Source: Oscillibacter sp. MSJ-31
GTDB taxonomy: Bacteria; Bacillota; Clostridia; Oscillospirales; Oscillospiraceae
NCBI RefSeq assembly: GCF_018918025.1
Contig: NZ_JAHLPT010000008.1
Span: 28,966 to 92,965 of the forward strand
Reading direction: 5' to 3'
DNA: 64,000 nt
The position numbers were made by a program, and so were the translations under genes. Of the stretch, positions 54,844-63,881 are shown piece after piece. Under the pieces are notes generated by a model. It did no database searches. It saw only the letters and a list, made by a program, of their open reading frames with translations, and had not been told where the DNA came from. The stretch's first letter is position 1. Each line of letters begins with the position of its first letter.

Positions 54844-55260
54844 ATGAATCAGCAAGGGATTTTCAAAAAGTGGCTTTGGGCCGGAGTAATGGGAATTTTA
54901 ACCATTCTGCTCTGCCTGATCGTTTCCGATGATTTATTGGGACTAAATTCCCCTCCCGCACGGAGTCAGACCGGGCATTATGTTTTCTGGGTAAGCCTGA
55001 TCGGTTTGCCGTTGTTATTTTACAAGTTCGTTTCTTGGCGGTATACATTGCTGAACATCCCCCTTTATTTTTTGCTCTACTTTCCCGCCTATGAGCTGTG
55101 CGGCCTTAAACATACCCATTTATTTCTCCAAACAGGTGGATTTATCAGTTTTCCGGTATGGTTCGGAGCAGCATTGGTCACTGCCTGTTTTTGGGGGATA
55201 CAAAGCCTTGTATATCTGATCTGCCATATCGCTTTTCATTTATTGAAAAAGCAGCAATAG
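54844..55260 (+). CDS. Hypothetical membrane protein
   Basis: 138 residues with four hydrophobic segments (about 9-29, 45-62, 73-87, 98-130). TTGGAGGGTATGA precedes the ATG. It lies 36 bases after the previous small gene and may form an operon with it. No family recognised; AT-rich relative to its surroundings, so possibly acquired. Confidence 0.6.
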   Translation: MNQQGIFKKWLWAGVMGILTILLCLIVSDDLLGLNSPPARSQTGHYVFWVSLIGLPLLFYKFVSWRYTLLNIPLYFLLYFPAYELCGLKHTHLFLQTGGFISFPVWFGAALVTACFWGIQSLVYLICHIAFHLLKKQQ

Positions 55261-55336
55261 CTTTCCATTCACCGCAGCTCCGCCGCGCCGTGCGCGGCAA
55301 ATTTCCCCGCGCCGCAGGCGCGAAAGGAGGTCCCTT

Positions 55337-56155
55337 ATGTCCTTTACCGAGCACAACGTCAACGGCGTGATCTTCGACACCGCCGGCACGCTCTCCGTCG
55401 GCGGCGTGCGCCACGCCTTCACCACCCGTCACGGCGGCGTGAGTCCCGCGCCGTTCGACTCGCTCAACCTTGCGAGCAACCGCGGCGACCGTGAGGAGAA
55501 CATCCTCGAAAACTACCGCCGCCTCGGCGCCGCCGTCGGCTTCGACGCCTCGCGCGCCGTCGGCTGCCGCCAGATCCACTCCGACCTCGTGCGCGTCGCG
55601 CGGGAGGAGGACGCCGGCAAGCTCCGCTGGGACGAGCGGCCCTACGACGCCGACGCGCTCATCACAAACGTGCCGAACCTACCGCTCTTTGCCTACGGCA
55701 CGGACTGCTGCATGATCACGGTCTACGACCCGACCTCGCGCTCCATCGCCGCCATCCACGCCGGCTGGCGCGGCACGGCAAGCGGCATTGTGCTCAAGGC
55801 GCTCGTCACGATGATGAGCCTTTACGGCGCGGACCCCTACACGACGCGCGCGGCCATCGGCCCCGCCATCGGCAAGTGCTGCTTTGAGACCGACGGCGAC
55901 GTGGCGGATGCCTTCCATGAGCTCATGGACCCCGCCGTGGACGAGCGCATCGAGCGCCGCGGCGACAAGTACCACATCGACCTCAAATCCATCAACCGTC
56001 TGTGGCTGCTGCGCAGCGGACTGGACCCCTCGCGCATCGACGTACACCCCGACTGCACCAAATGCCGCCCCGATCGCTACTGGTCGCACCGCGGCATGGG
56101 CGGCGAGCGCGGCGGCATGGCGGCGGTCATCGTCCTGACGGAGGACGCCCTGTGA
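55337..56155 (+). CDS. pgeF: Peptidoglycan editing factor PgeF (multicopper polyphenol oxidase / laccase domain)
   Basis: The 272-residue protein has the YfiH/YlmD pattern: HAFTTRHGGVSPAPFDSLNL, QIHSD, TDCCMITVYD, IHAGWRGTASGIV and AIGPAIGKCCFE. His and Cys of these motifs form the zinc and active site. The family cleaves purine nucleosides or edits peptidoglycan precursors. GAAAGGAGGTCCCTT precedes the ATG. It overlaps the following lipoprotein gene by four bases (GTGA). Confidence 0.94.
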   Translation: MSFTEHNVNGVIFDTAGTLSVGGVRHAFTTRHGGVSPAPFDSLNLASNRGDREENILENYRRLGAAVGFDASRAVGCRQIHSDLVRVAREEDAGKLRWDERPYDADALITNVPNLPLFAYGTDCCMITVYDPTSRSIAAIHAGWRGTASGIVLKALVTMMSLYGADPYTTRAAIGPAIGKCCFETDGDVADAFHELMDPAVDERIERRGDKYHIDLKSINRLWLLRSGLDPSRIDVHPDCTKCRPDRYWSHRGMGGERGGMAAVIVLTEDAL

Positions 56156-57687
56156 CGCGGCGGCTGACGGCGCTCGCGCTCGCGCTGGTCCTCGCGCTCT
56201 CGCTGACCGGCTGCTGGGAGGCGGAGCCGGAGCCGGACGACTTCTGGAACGATGACCTGTCCTCCCCGTCGGAGGAGGAACCGCGGCGCGAGCCGGCGCA
56301 GATCTCCGACTTCACCCTGCCCTATCTCTCGGGCCAGACCTTTGACCCCGTGACCTGCATCGACGGCGTGCAGCAGACCGTCGGCGCGCTGCTCTACGAG
56401 CCGCTCTTCACGCTCGACAATTCCTTTGCGCCGCAGCCGGTGCTGTGCGAGCACAGCAGCTGCGACGCCCAGGCGCTGACGTGGACCTTCGCGCTGCGCA
56501 GCGCAGTCTTTTCCGACGGCACGGCCCTCACCGCGAACGACGTGCTCGCGGCCTACCGCCGCGCGGCGGAGTCCGCGCGCTACGGCGCGCGCTTAGCGAA
56601 CGTCGCCTCGATGAAGGCGCAGGACGCGCATACGCTGATCGTCACGCTGACGCAAGCAAACGGCAGCTTCCCCGCCCTGCTGGACATTCCCATCGTCAAG
56701 GCCGGCACGGAGAACGACCTCGTTCCGCTCGGCACCGGCCCCTACGTCTACACAACGGCAGCCGACGGCGCGGCGCTGACCGCAAATCCCCATTGGCAAG
56801 GCAGCTCTCTGCCGCTCGAGCGCATCGCGCTTGCCGCGGTCAAGGACAACGACACCGCGCTGAGCCGGTTCGCCTCCCGCAGCGTCCACTTCCTCTGCCT
56901 CGATCCGACCGGCACCGGCGCACGGACGGTCGGCGGCGCGGTGGAGTCCACCGACGTCCCGACCGCGGCAATGCAGTACCTCGGCTTCAACCTGAGCCGC
57001 ACTCCGCTCAACGACGCCGCGGTGCGCCGCACGATGAGCGGCGTGATCGACCGCGGCACGCTTGTCTCCTCCCTGCTCTCCGGGCACGGCACGGCGGCGC
57101 AGCTTCCCATCGCGCCGCAGGACGCGGACTATCCGAAGACATACGAGTACCGCACCACGGCGGAGGAGTACGCCGCCGCGCTGGAGACTGCCGGCGTGAC
57201 CGCCTCGCGCCCGCGCAGCCTGACGCTGCTGGTGAACAAGGAGAATGCCTTCCGATGCGCAGTCGCCGAAAGCCTCTGCGCCCAGCTCACGACCGCCGCG
57301 CTGACGGTCACGGTGCGCGAATTGCCGTGGGGGGAATACGCCGCCGCGCTGGAGGCCGGCAGCTTCGACCTCTACCTCGGCGAGGTGCGCCTGACCGCCG
57401 ACTGGGACGTGAGCGCACTGCTCGACGCCGACGGCGCGATGAACTACGGTGGCTTTGCGAGCGAGCAGCTCTCCGCCCAGAACGACGCGCTCCTGCTCGG
57501 CGGGAACGCCTCTGCCGCACGGTACGCCGAGGGCTTTGTCGAGGAAACGCCCTTTGCGCCGCTGCTCTTCAAGTCCAAAACGGTGCTCACGCCCTCCGGT
57601 CTCGTGGACGGCATGACCCCGACCGCCTCCGATCCGTTTTACGGCTTCGCGGATTGGCGCTTCCACCTCTCCGGCTCGGAGAGCTGA
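56152..57687 (+). CDS. Solute-binding lipoprotein of peptide ABC transporter type (SBP_bac_5)
   Basis: A GTG at 56152 gives 511 residues with signal peptide and lipobox LSLTGC. The rest follows the family 5 solute-binding layout: QTVGALLYEPLFTLDNSFAP, LTWTFALRSAVFSDGTALTA (the classic W-FxLR-GVxFxDG strand), VPLGTGPYVY and QYLGFNLSRTPLND. No permease or ATPase genes lie near, so it is an orphan binder of peptides or similar ligands. Co-translated with pgeF, perhaps for cell-wall peptides; that is inference. Confidence 0.9.
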   Translation: MTRRLTALALALVLALSLTGCWEAEPEPDDFWNDDLSSPSEEEPRREPAQISDFTLPYLSGQTFDPVTCIDGVQQTVGALLYEPLFTLDNSFAPQPVLCEHSSCDAQALTWTFALRSAVFSDGTALTANDVLAAYRRAAESARYGARLANVASMKAQDAHTLIVTLTQANGSFPALLDIPIVKAGTENDLVPLGTGPYVYTTAADGAALTANPHWQGSSLPLERIALAAVKDNDTALSRFASRSVHFLCLDPTGTGARTVGGAVESTDVPTAAMQYLGFNLSRTPLNDAAVRRTMSGVIDRGTLVSSLLSGHGTAAQLPIAPQDADYPKTYEYRTTAEEYAAALETAGVTASRPRSLTLLVNKENAFRCAVAESLCAQLTTAALTVTVRELPWGEYAAALEAGSFDLYLGEVRLTADWDVSALLDADGAMNYGGFASEQLSAQNDALLLGGNASAARYAEGFVEETPFAPLLFKSKTVLTPSGLVDGMTPTASDPFYGFADWRFHLSGSES

Positions 57688-57704
57688 GCGCTTCTCCCAA
57701 CAAT

Positions 57705-57747
57705 AAAAAAGCGTTCCGCGGCCTGCTTTCGGTCGCGAAACGCTTTT
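57705..57747. terminator. Bidirectional terminator
   Basis: AAAAAGCGTTCCGCG pairs with CGCGAAACGCTTTTT across a 13-base loop. It separates the binding protein from the convergent lexA. Confidence 0.85.
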
Positions 57748-57772
57748 TCAATATACAGGGTCGGTTTCCGGC

Positions 57773-58435
57773 TCAATACTGGCGCACAACGGCAACGACC
57801 TTGCCGAGCACCTCGCACTCCCGCCCGTCAATGGGCTGGTAGTCGGGGTTCGCGGGCAGGAGCCAGATCTCGCCGTTCTGCTTCTTGAAGGTCTTGACCG
57901 TGGCCTCGTCCCCGATGAGGGCGACGACGATCTCCCCGTTGTTGGCGGTCTGCTGGCGGCGGACGACGACCAGATCGTCCGGCAGGATGCCGACGCCCAG
58001 CATGGACTCGCCGCGCACGCGCAGGGCAAAGAACTCGCCGCTGCGGCTGCCGGTATCAAAGGTCAGGTAATCCTCCACGCACTCCTGCGCAAGGATGGGG
58101 CTGCCGGCGGCGACGTTGCCGACGATGGGGATGCGGTTCTCCCGCGCGTCCCGCTCCTCCATGAAGTCAACGGCGTTCGACGGCGCCGCAGGGGCGGCGG
58201 GCACGGCAGGCGCGGTCTGCGCCTCGCCCTTGAGCCGGATGGCGCGGCCCTTGCCGGCGTCATGCTCCAGATAGCCCTTTTTCTCCAGATTCAGGATATG
58301 AAAATGCGCGGTGGACGGGGACTTGAAATTCAGCTCTGCGCAGATCTCGCGCACAGAGGGCGGATAGCCCCACTTGGTCATGAATTGGGCGATGTAATCG
58401 TAGACCTTCTGCTGCATTTTGGTCAGTTTTTTCAT
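57773..58435 (-). CDS. lexA: LexA repressor
   Basis: The 220-residue protein has the LexA winged helix (YDYIAQFMTKWGYPPSVREI, SPSTAHFHILNLEKKGYL), self-cleavage bond Ala-Gly in VGNVAAGSP, catalytic Ser in RGESMLG and Lys in EATVKTF. An Ala/Pro linker of about 15 residues precedes the cleavage site. AAGGAGGCAGCGGACC sets the start at 58435. I could not find a clear SOS box in its own promoter. Confidence 0.96.
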   Translation of the reverse strand: MKKLTKMQQKVYDYIAQFMTKWGYPPSVREICAELNFKSPSTAHFHILNLEKKGYLEHDAGKGRAIRLKGEAQTAPAVPAAPAAPSNAVDFMEERDARENRIPIVGNVAAGSPILAQECVEDYLTFDTGSRSGEFFALRVRGESMLGVGILPDDLVVVRRQQTANNGEIVVALIGDEATVKTFKKQNGEIWLLPANPDYQPIDGRECEVLGKVVAVVRQY

Positions 58436-58603
58436 GGTCCGCTGCCTCCTTATCGGATTCTTTTCTGTATTATAGCACAGCAGCTTCAGGAATGCAACGA
58501 CCGTTTGAGTGTTTTTTAGCATTTTTTCTCCCCCGCTCCGCATTGACACCGGCGGCGCGGCTATGTAAAATAGGATCAAACTTTTATGTAACGAGGTATT
58601 TCT

Positions 58604-59416
58604 ATGTCTGTTTCCTTCCGCGGGACCGAAAACTACGTCGCCTCGCCCGAGCTGATGGGCGCGGTGGACATCGCCGTGGCGCTGCAAAAGCCGCTGCTCA
58701 TCAAGGGCGAGCCCGGCACGGGCAAGACCATGCTGGCGCAGGCCGTCGCCGACGCGCTGGGCAAGAAGCTCATCATCTGGAACGTGAAATCCACCACCAA
58801 GGCGCAGGACGGTCTGTACGTCTACGACGTCGTCCAGCGTCTCTACGACAGCCAGTTCGGCTCCGCCGGCGTGGATGACATCGCAAAATACATCAAGCTC
58901 GGCAAGCTCGGCGAGGCATTCTCCTCCGACGAGCAGGTGGTGCTGCTCATCGACGAGGTGGACAAGGCCGATCTTGAGTTCCCCAACGACCTCCTTTGGG
59001 AGCTGGACAAGATGGAGTTCTACATTCCCGAAACAAAGGAAACGGTCAAGGCAAAGCAGCGCCCCATCGTCATCATCACGTCCAACGCGGAAAAGGAGCT
59101 GCCCGACGCCTTCCTGCGCCGCTGCATCTTCCACTACATCGCCTTCCCCACGCAGGAGCAGATGGAGAAGATCATCCGCGTCCACTTTGACAAGCTCGAC
59201 GAAGCGCTGCTCGCGCAGGCGATGCAGGCCTTCTATTGGCTGCGCTCGATCGACAGCATCGAGAAAAAGCCCTCCACGAGCGAGCTGGTGGACTGGCTCC
59301 GCGCGCTCCAGCTCGGCGGCGTCGATCCCGCGCGCATCGCAAAGGACATTCCCTTTGCCGGCGTACTGCTCAAAAAGGGCAAGGACATCACGGCGATGCA
59401 GCGCCGGATGCGGTAA
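58604..59416 (+). CDS. MoxR-type AAA ATPase
   Basis: The 270-residue protein has Walker A GEPGTGKTMLAQAVA, Walker B VVLLIDEVDK, sensor 1 VIITSNAEKEL and Arg finger region AFLRRCIF. It is short and lacks extra domains. Four bases downstream lies a CoxE-like VWA protein. Such pairs act as chaperones that insert metal or mature protein complexes; the target is not visible here. Confidence 0.92.
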   Translation: MSVSFRGTENYVASPELMGAVDIAVALQKPLLIKGEPGTGKTMLAQAVADALGKKLIIWNVKSTTKAQDGLYVYDVVQRLYDSQFGSAGVDDIAKYIKLGKLGEAFSSDEQVVLLIDEVDKADLEFPNDLLWELDKMEFYIPETKETVKAKQRPIVIITSNAEKELPDAFLRRCIFHYIAFPTQEQMEKIIRVHFDKLDEALLAQAMQAFYWLRSIDSIEKKPSTSELVDWLRALQLGGVDPARIAKDIPFAGVLLKKGKDITAMQRRMR

Positions 59417-59420
59417 GCCC

Positions 59421-60620
59421 ATGTTTGTCGGATTTTTCTACCTTCTGCGTCAGCGCGGCTTCGGCGTTTCGCTCAACGAGTGGATGACGCTCATGGAGGG
59501 GCTGCTGCTCGGGCTGCACCGCTCGACGCTGACGGGCTTTTACGACCTCTGCCGCGCCGTGCTCGTCAAGAGCGAGGCGGACTACGACAAGTTTGACGCC
59601 GCGTTTTTGGAGTATTTCAAGGACGTGCCCTTCCCCGAGGAGCTGCTGCCGGACGAGTTGATGGACTGGCTCAACCACCCGAAAAACGCGCTTGAGGAGT
59701 TCCGCGCCTTTCTGCGCGAGCAGGGCTATGCGGAAAAGAGCATCGACGAGATTCTCAAGATGTTTGAAGAACGCCTCCGCGAACAGACCGAGGAGCACAA
59801 CGGCGGCTCGTACTGGATCGGCACGGGCGGCTACTCCAACTTCGGCAACGCCGGCCACAGCCCGCAGGGCATCCGCGTCGGCGGCGAGAGCATCTACCGC
59901 CGCGTCTTTCAGGTCGCGGGAGAGCGAAAGTACCGCGATTTCCGCCGCGACAATACGCTCGACATCCGCCAGTTCCAGATGGCTTTCCGCCTGCTGCGGC
60001 AGTATTCCGACCAGTCGCTCGGCGACAAGACGGAGTTCGACGTGGACGGCACCATCCGCGACACCTGCGACAACGCGGGCACGCTCAAGGTGCGCTACAA
60101 GCGCCCGCGGCGCAACACCGTCAAGGTGCTGATGCTGATGGACTCCGGCGGCTCGATGAGCTACTACTCTCAGCTCTGCTCGATGCTCTTCCAGGCGGCG
60201 CGGCAGTCCAACCACTTCAAGGAGCTGCACGTCTACTACTTCCACAACTGCGTCTACTCGCGCGTCTACACCGACCCGCGGATGTACCGCGAGCACGGCG
60301 TTTCGACCGAGTGGCTGCTGAAGAATTTCGGCAGCGAGTACAAGGTCATTTTTGTCGGCGACGCGCTGATGGATATGTACGAGCTGACGGAAAAGCGTTA
60401 CGACTATTTCGCCGGCAGCGGCTCGCTCTCCGGCATGGACTGGCTCAAGCGCTTCAAAGAACAGTACGACCATCTCATCTGGCTCAATCCCGAAGAGCCG
60501 CCGCGCTACGGCGGCTATTGGGGTCAGAGCTACGGCCACATCGCGCGGCTCATTGATATGTACCCGCTGAGCGTGGATGGGCTCGAGCGCAGCATGAAAA
60601 AGCTGCTGGTAAACAAATAA
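59421..60620 (+). CDS. VWA (CoxE-like) domain protein
   Basis: 399 residues. The N-terminal half has helical sequence (MFVGFFYLLRQRGFGVSLNE) and the C-terminal half a VWA domain with the metal site LMLMDSGGSMSYYSQLC, which in this family replaces the classical DxSxS. YFHNCVYSRVYTDP and VIFVGDALMDMYEL follow. It works with the MoxR ATPase encoded directly upstream. Confidence 0.92.
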   Translation: MFVGFFYLLRQRGFGVSLNEWMTLMEGLLLGLHRSTLTGFYDLCRAVLVKSEADYDKFDAAFLEYFKDVPFPEELLPDELMDWLNHPKNALEEFRAFLREQGYAEKSIDEILKMFEERLREQTEEHNGGSYWIGTGGYSNFGNAGHSPQGIRVGGESIYRRVFQVAGERKYRDFRRDNTLDIRQFQMAFRLLRQYSDQSLGDKTEFDVDGTIRDTCDNAGTLKVRYKRPRRNTVKVLMLMDSGGSMSYYSQLCSMLFQAARQSNHFKELHVYYFHNCVYSRVYTDPRMYREHGVSTEWLLKNFGSEYKVIFVGDALMDMYELTEKRYDYFAGSGSLSGMDWLKRFKEQYDHLIWLNPEEPPRYGGYWGQSYGHIARLIDMYPLSVDGLERSMKKLLVNK

Positions 60621-60626
60621 CACCGC

Positions 60627-60663
60627 AAAAGGGACCGTTCTCTTCCGCAGAGAACGGTCCCTT
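60627..60663. terminator. Bidirectional terminator
   Basis: GGGACCGTTCTCT pairs with AGAGAACGGTCCC around TCCGC. Confidence 0.8.
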
Positions 60664-60741
60664 CAGTCTATTTGGGGCAGCGGGGCCTGACCGCGGGGCT
60701 TTTCCGTCCCATCCGCCCTCCGCCGGAAACGGGCCGGGCGA

Positions 60742-61075
60742 TCACCCGTGATAGTCGCCGGTCGCGGAATCGACCGTGACAAAGGGAACGATCTCGCCAT
60801 CGATCTCCACATAGACCTGATAAACACCGTCGCCCAGATCCTCATAGTGATGCGGCGTGACGCCGTAATTTTCCAGCAAGCTCTTTTCAAACCCGGCTAC
60901 GTCCCACGCGGCGTCATCGCCGCTGTCGGCATCCCGCAGCCCCGCCGAGCGCATGATGGCTTCCACGGGCTCGACCGGCTCGCTGCCCCAGGTGATCTCC
61001 ACCTCCGCGCACCCGGCGTCGTCCAGCAGCTCCCGCGCTTCATCGGTCAGCAGCTTTTGATAGGCATGGACGCGA
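60742..61075 (-). pseudogene. C-terminal remnant of an unrecognised protein, joined to gltS
   Basis: The frame reads AYQKLLTDEARELLDDAGCA, a region rich in Glu/Asp, and ends VYQVYVEIDGEIVPFVTVDS followed by ATGDYHG. The last 30 residues look like an anti-parallel sheet of a PepSY-like or small secreted domain. There is no start codon or ribosome site at its beginning; upstream the frame passes into gltS sequence. So the 5' part has been lost. Confidence 0.5.
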
Positions 61076-61250
61076 TGCCGGCGGAGTAGAGAATGCAGTT
61101 GAGAATGGAAAAGCACAGTCCGCCGACCAGCGGAGCGGGGATACAATATCGGTTGAGCAGTCTCACCTTGTCGGTGATGATCCCGCCCATCCAGAACAGG
61201 AAAGCGCCTAAAGCAACTGCGTGGTACATATTTAACTCGATTGTCAGCAT
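61047..61250 (-). pseudogene. gltS: Sodium/glutamate symporter GltS, N-terminal fragment
   Basis: Starting MLTIELNMYHAVALGAFLFW and with CIPAPLVGGLCFSIL, the first 60 residues match the GltS N-terminus (normal length about 400). The frame then leaves the family and stops at 61047 inside the foreign sequence. GAGAAATCGTT lies before the start and an AT-rich promoter-like stretch is intact, so the fragment may still be transcribed. Confidence 0.8.
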
Positions 61251-61558
61251 AACGATTTCTCCTTTTTCTTGTTCCGATCCGGCACGGAGCAGCCACACAC
61301 CACTCTGCCCCGCACCCTTTCTGCACACAGTCTAATGTGCAGTGTGGTGCGGGAAATGTCGAATCGCGTCGAACCCTTCATTTTCCGCATTTCCAACGAT
61401 AAAAAACATTCAAAAATGTAACTTTTGACCGTTTAATCTCTATAAAATCGTTATATATTCCATAAATTATCAATAATTTGCTTAGATTTTGCAAAGAAAA
61501 ACGCAGCAGTCCGGCTTTGGAAGCCGGACTGCTGCGTTTTGTTTCGATCAAAGCAGGC
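61251..61558. other. Intergenic AT-rich stretch with terminator at 61501-61541
   Basis: No gene is visible. 61380-61500 is AT-rich and suits the promoter of the former gltS. ACGCAGCAGTCCGGCTT pairs with AAGCCGGACTGCTGCGT (61501-61537), followed by TTTT on the plus strand and T-rich sequence on the minus strand; it ends the 61559-61843 gene. Confidence 0.7.
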
Positions 61559-61843
61559 TCACATCTTGCCGCTCAGGGCGCGCTCGAGCCAGATGGTGGC
61601 AAACTCCATGGCCTCGGCCATGCTGCCCTTCTCCGTGGAGCGGACCACGCGGTCGCGCGAGCGGAGGTTGGGGTCGGTGAGCTGGAGCTGGATGGACACG
61701 CGCTTGGCGAGCTTGAGGTCCTTCACGTCCTCGGTGTCAAGCACCTGCATCATGATGATATACTTATCCGCCATCGAGCCGTAGTAGACCAGATTGTCCA
61801 CGCGGCGCAGCGGATGACCGCGGTAAACGAGATTCTCAGCCAT
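61559..61843 (-). CDS. Conserved hypothetical protein
   Basis: 94 residues, MAENLVYRGHPLRRVDNLVY, then YIIMMQVLDTEDVKDLKLAK and a C-terminal helix with Trp (EAMEFATIWLERAL). Soluble, alpha/beta. GTGAGGAGTGTTTCAAT precedes the ATG. I think I have seen this protein only in Oscillospiraceae; no function is known to me. Confidence 0.7.
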   Translation of the reverse strand: MAENLVYRGHPLRRVDNLVYYGSMADKYIIMMQVLDTEDVKDLKLAKRVSIQLQLTDPNLRSRDRVVRSTEKGSMAEAMEFATIWLERALSGKM

Positions 61844-62018
61844 ATTGAAACACTCCTCACTTTAATTCCGATTCCTGCTCATTCTACCATCGCCCGCGCC
61901 GCTTGTCAACCAAACGTCACAAAAGGTTATGTAAGATTTCGTGTATTCTGTTCGATAACAGGCGATGCGAATTCGACAGCGAATATGAACTCGGAGTACC
62001 TTTCCATTTCGCTTTCCT

Positions 62019-62864
62019 TCAGTCTCCGGTCGGATCTTCGGGATAAGGCGCAGCCCAAGAAAGTCCCTGAAGCACTTTCCAGTTGTCATCTTTGTTATCG
62101 ATCACAAAATGGAAGTCTTCGTATCCATCGGCCGATATCGTTTTACCGTTAAAAGACAACAGGACCTCGTAAGTCCGGAAATCCGACACCGTTACAAGCT
62201 CAACCGGGATAGCATCGCTATACTTCGCAATAAGATCGACACGCTTGCTTGCAATATTTTCAGCGCTCTCGCCTTCCGTCAAGAAAAGATCGGCATAGGA
62301 AGTCCCCTCTTGTGCCGCAACAGCTTCCCAATACCCATACAGGATCTTTTCGTATTCCTCTTTATCAACAAACTCACCCGTCGACTTCACCCGATACCCC
62401 AAATCTCCATCTGCAGGCTCGATCTCCTTCAAGGTATATGAAACATTATCCCATGCGTTAGCTCCGAACTGCTCAACGACCAAATCATGCTGCTGCACTG
62501 CAATTGATGCACAGTACTCAGCCTTCTTTTTTTCCGCAGCAATATCATTTCCGGCCACCGGAAAAAGATAGCCGCTTTGCTCCGCCTCATCCAAATCGAT
62601 CATGGATGATCCCATCGGCAAGGTCCCCATTCCCGGCGATTCGCATAGGAAATTCATATTTTCTCTTGCCGTCCGAGCGCTGCTCGCCTTTGACAGATAG
62701 TTAATATACGCACCGACAAGCGTATCCTTTTCCGTATAGACATCGATGTCTTTGCTCTGCGTGTAAGCAGCCCAAACACCGACTGCCAGCAAAACGCCTG
62801 CAATGCAAAGAAGAAAAGTCGGGCATCGCATGGTGCGTCCATTGCATAATACAATTTTCTTCAT
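62019..62864 (-). CDS. Hypothetical membrane-anchored exported protein
   Basis: 281 residues with one N-terminal membrane helix (about 14-34, CPTFLLCIAGVLLAVGVWAA) and an external domain of mixed composition that ends in WKVLQGLSWAAPYPEDP. GGATTTGAGGAGGGATTGAA precedes the ATG. The last 60 residues (YEVLLSFNGKTISADGYEDF) look like an NTF2-like or DUF4878-like sheet. Less GC-rich than neighbours. Function unknown. Confidence 0.65.
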   Translation of the reverse strand: MKKIVLCNGRTMRCPTFLLCIAGVLLAVGVWAAYTQSKDIDVYTEKDTLVGAYINYLSKASSARTARENMNFLCESPGMGTLPMGSSMIDLDEAEQSGYLFPVAGNDIAAEKKKAEYCASIAVQQHDLVVEQFGANAWDNVSYTLKEIEPADGDLGYRVKSTGEFVDKEEYEKILYGYWEAVAAQEGTSYADLFLTEGESAENIASKRVDLIAKYSDAIPVELVTVSDFRTYEVLLSFNGKTISADGYEDFHFVIDNKDDNWKVLQGLSWAAPYPEDPTGD

Positions 62865-62955
62865 TTCAATCCCTCCTCAAATCCGAAAAACTGTGCAAAA
62901 TGCCCCGGGAGCCTTTTTTCGACCCTCGGGGTATTTCAAAACAGCGGAAAAATTT

Positions 62956-63201
62956 TTACTGGCTCAGGTAGCTGCGCAGAAGGACCTGCAGCAGCTCGTC
63001 GCGATCCAGCTTGCGGATCAGCGTGCGCGCCTGCCGGTGGTTGGTGATGTAGGTGGGGTCCTCCGAAAGGATGTAGCCCACGAGCTGATTGATGGGGTTA
63101 TAGCCCTTCTCCTCCAGCGCGGTGTACACGCTCGTCAGGATGTGGTGGATCTCCTCGTCCTTTTCCTTCGCGGCGTTGAATTTGCGGGTATAGTCTTCCA
63201 T
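62956..63201 (-). CDS. ireB: IreB family regulatory phosphoprotein (UPF0297/DUF965)
   Basis: The 81-residue protein has the family core [40 protein letters not shown] and [18 protein letters not shown]. IreB is phosphorylated by the PASTA-type Ser/Thr kinase IreK in enterococci and tunes cephalosporin resistance. The start at 63201 follows GGAAGGAGGGGAGACCGA. The usual neighbours alaS and yrrK are not in this window. Confidence 0.93.
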   Translation of the reverse strand: MEDYTRKFNAAKEKDEEIHHILTSVYTALEEKGYNPINQLVGYILSEDPTYITNHRQARTLIRKLDRDELLQVLLRSYLSQ

Positions 63202-63542
63202 TCGGTCTCCCCTCCTTCCACTTGCCAGTATACCCCAATTTTTTGCAAAGTAAAGGGGTTTTGGGCATCTGTAACAAAACCGTAATATGTTGCTGTAGTG
63301 CGGTAAAGCGAGCGTGAGTCCCGCTCCGTCGGCCATGATGCAGCAGTATGGACGCCGACCGAACCGGACTCCCACACGGCGGGGCGGCGCGGGTGCGCCG
63401 TCACAAGTATTTTGCGCAGCAAAATCCTGGCGCAGGGGCAATTCACTTGCTCCGGGCATGTTCGATCCCCTTGGGGTTGAGCGGCCACAGGGAGCGGAAC
63501 CCAAAAATAAGACCATCTGCCTTTGGCAGATGGTCTTATTTT
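63202..63542. other. Intergenic stretch, with terminator at 63503-63542
   Basis: No gene with a start signal is visible in this 341-base gap. Its GC-rich middle (63300-63480) shows open frames on both strands but none with a ribosome site. ATAAGACCATCTGCC pairs with GGCAGATGGTCTTAT at 63503-63542, a terminator for tRNA-Leu. Confidence 0.6.
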
Positions 63543-63627
63543 TGGTGCGGGCATGGGGACTCGAACCCCAACGCCGTAAAGCACGAGAACCTAAATCTCG
63601 CATGTCTGCCAATTTCATCATGCCCGC
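63543..63627 (-). tRNA. tRNA-Leu (anticodon UAG)
   Basis: On the minus strand acceptor GCGGGCA pairs with TGCCCGC and encoded CCA follows (63545-63543). Anticodon stem CGAGA/TCTCG with loop TTTAGGT gives TAG. The long variable arm (GTGCTTTACGGCGT) is that of leucine tRNA. 85 bases including CCA. Confidence 0.95.
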
Positions 63628-63753
63628 ATAGCAATGCTATTCTACCACAGCCCCGCGCGGGGAGCAAGCAGAAAATTGCAGTCCGCTTTTTGAAGGCTGC
63701 GGGGACGAGGAAACGGCGCATTTTTTTATTTTGTCCTGCGTTTGCATAATCAT

Positions 63754-63876
63754 AACCACCAGTAAACTGGTGGTTTGGTCTGCCCCTAAAAGGGGCTATT
63801 ACGACCGTAGCCCCTGAAAGGGGCGTTGAAGGTTTGACACCGCATTACCATTTCAGGCAGCCGCTTCAAGCGGCTG
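63754..63876. mobile_element. End region of an IS200/IS605-type element with nested hairpins
   Basis: AACCACCAGT pairs with ACTGGTGGTT (63754-63775). GCCCCT-AAA-AGGGGC (63782-63796) and GCCCCT-GAA-AGGGGC (63810-63824) form two copies of one hairpin, and AGCCGC pairs with GCGGCT (63859-63876). IS200/IS605 elements carry subterminal hairpins recognised by TnpA, and the tnpA stop lies 6 bases away. The exact element end was not found. Confidence 0.55.
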
Positions 63877-63881
63877 TCTTT

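Noticed and set aside
57773..59422. Minus-strand frame of 549 codons that would fuse an upstream part to LexA
   Set aside because: LexA starts at 58435 with a strong ribosome site; the upstream part is antisense to the MoxR ATPase.
58875..60620. Fusion of extra N-terminal residues to the VWA protein
   Set aside because: The upstream part is the MoxR gene read in another frame; the ATG at 59421 gives the normal CoxE-like N-terminus.
63202..63640. Long minus-strand frames running through tRNA-Leu and the gap into ireB
   Set aside because: They cross an intact tRNA and a terminator; only the IreB part has a ribosome site and a family.
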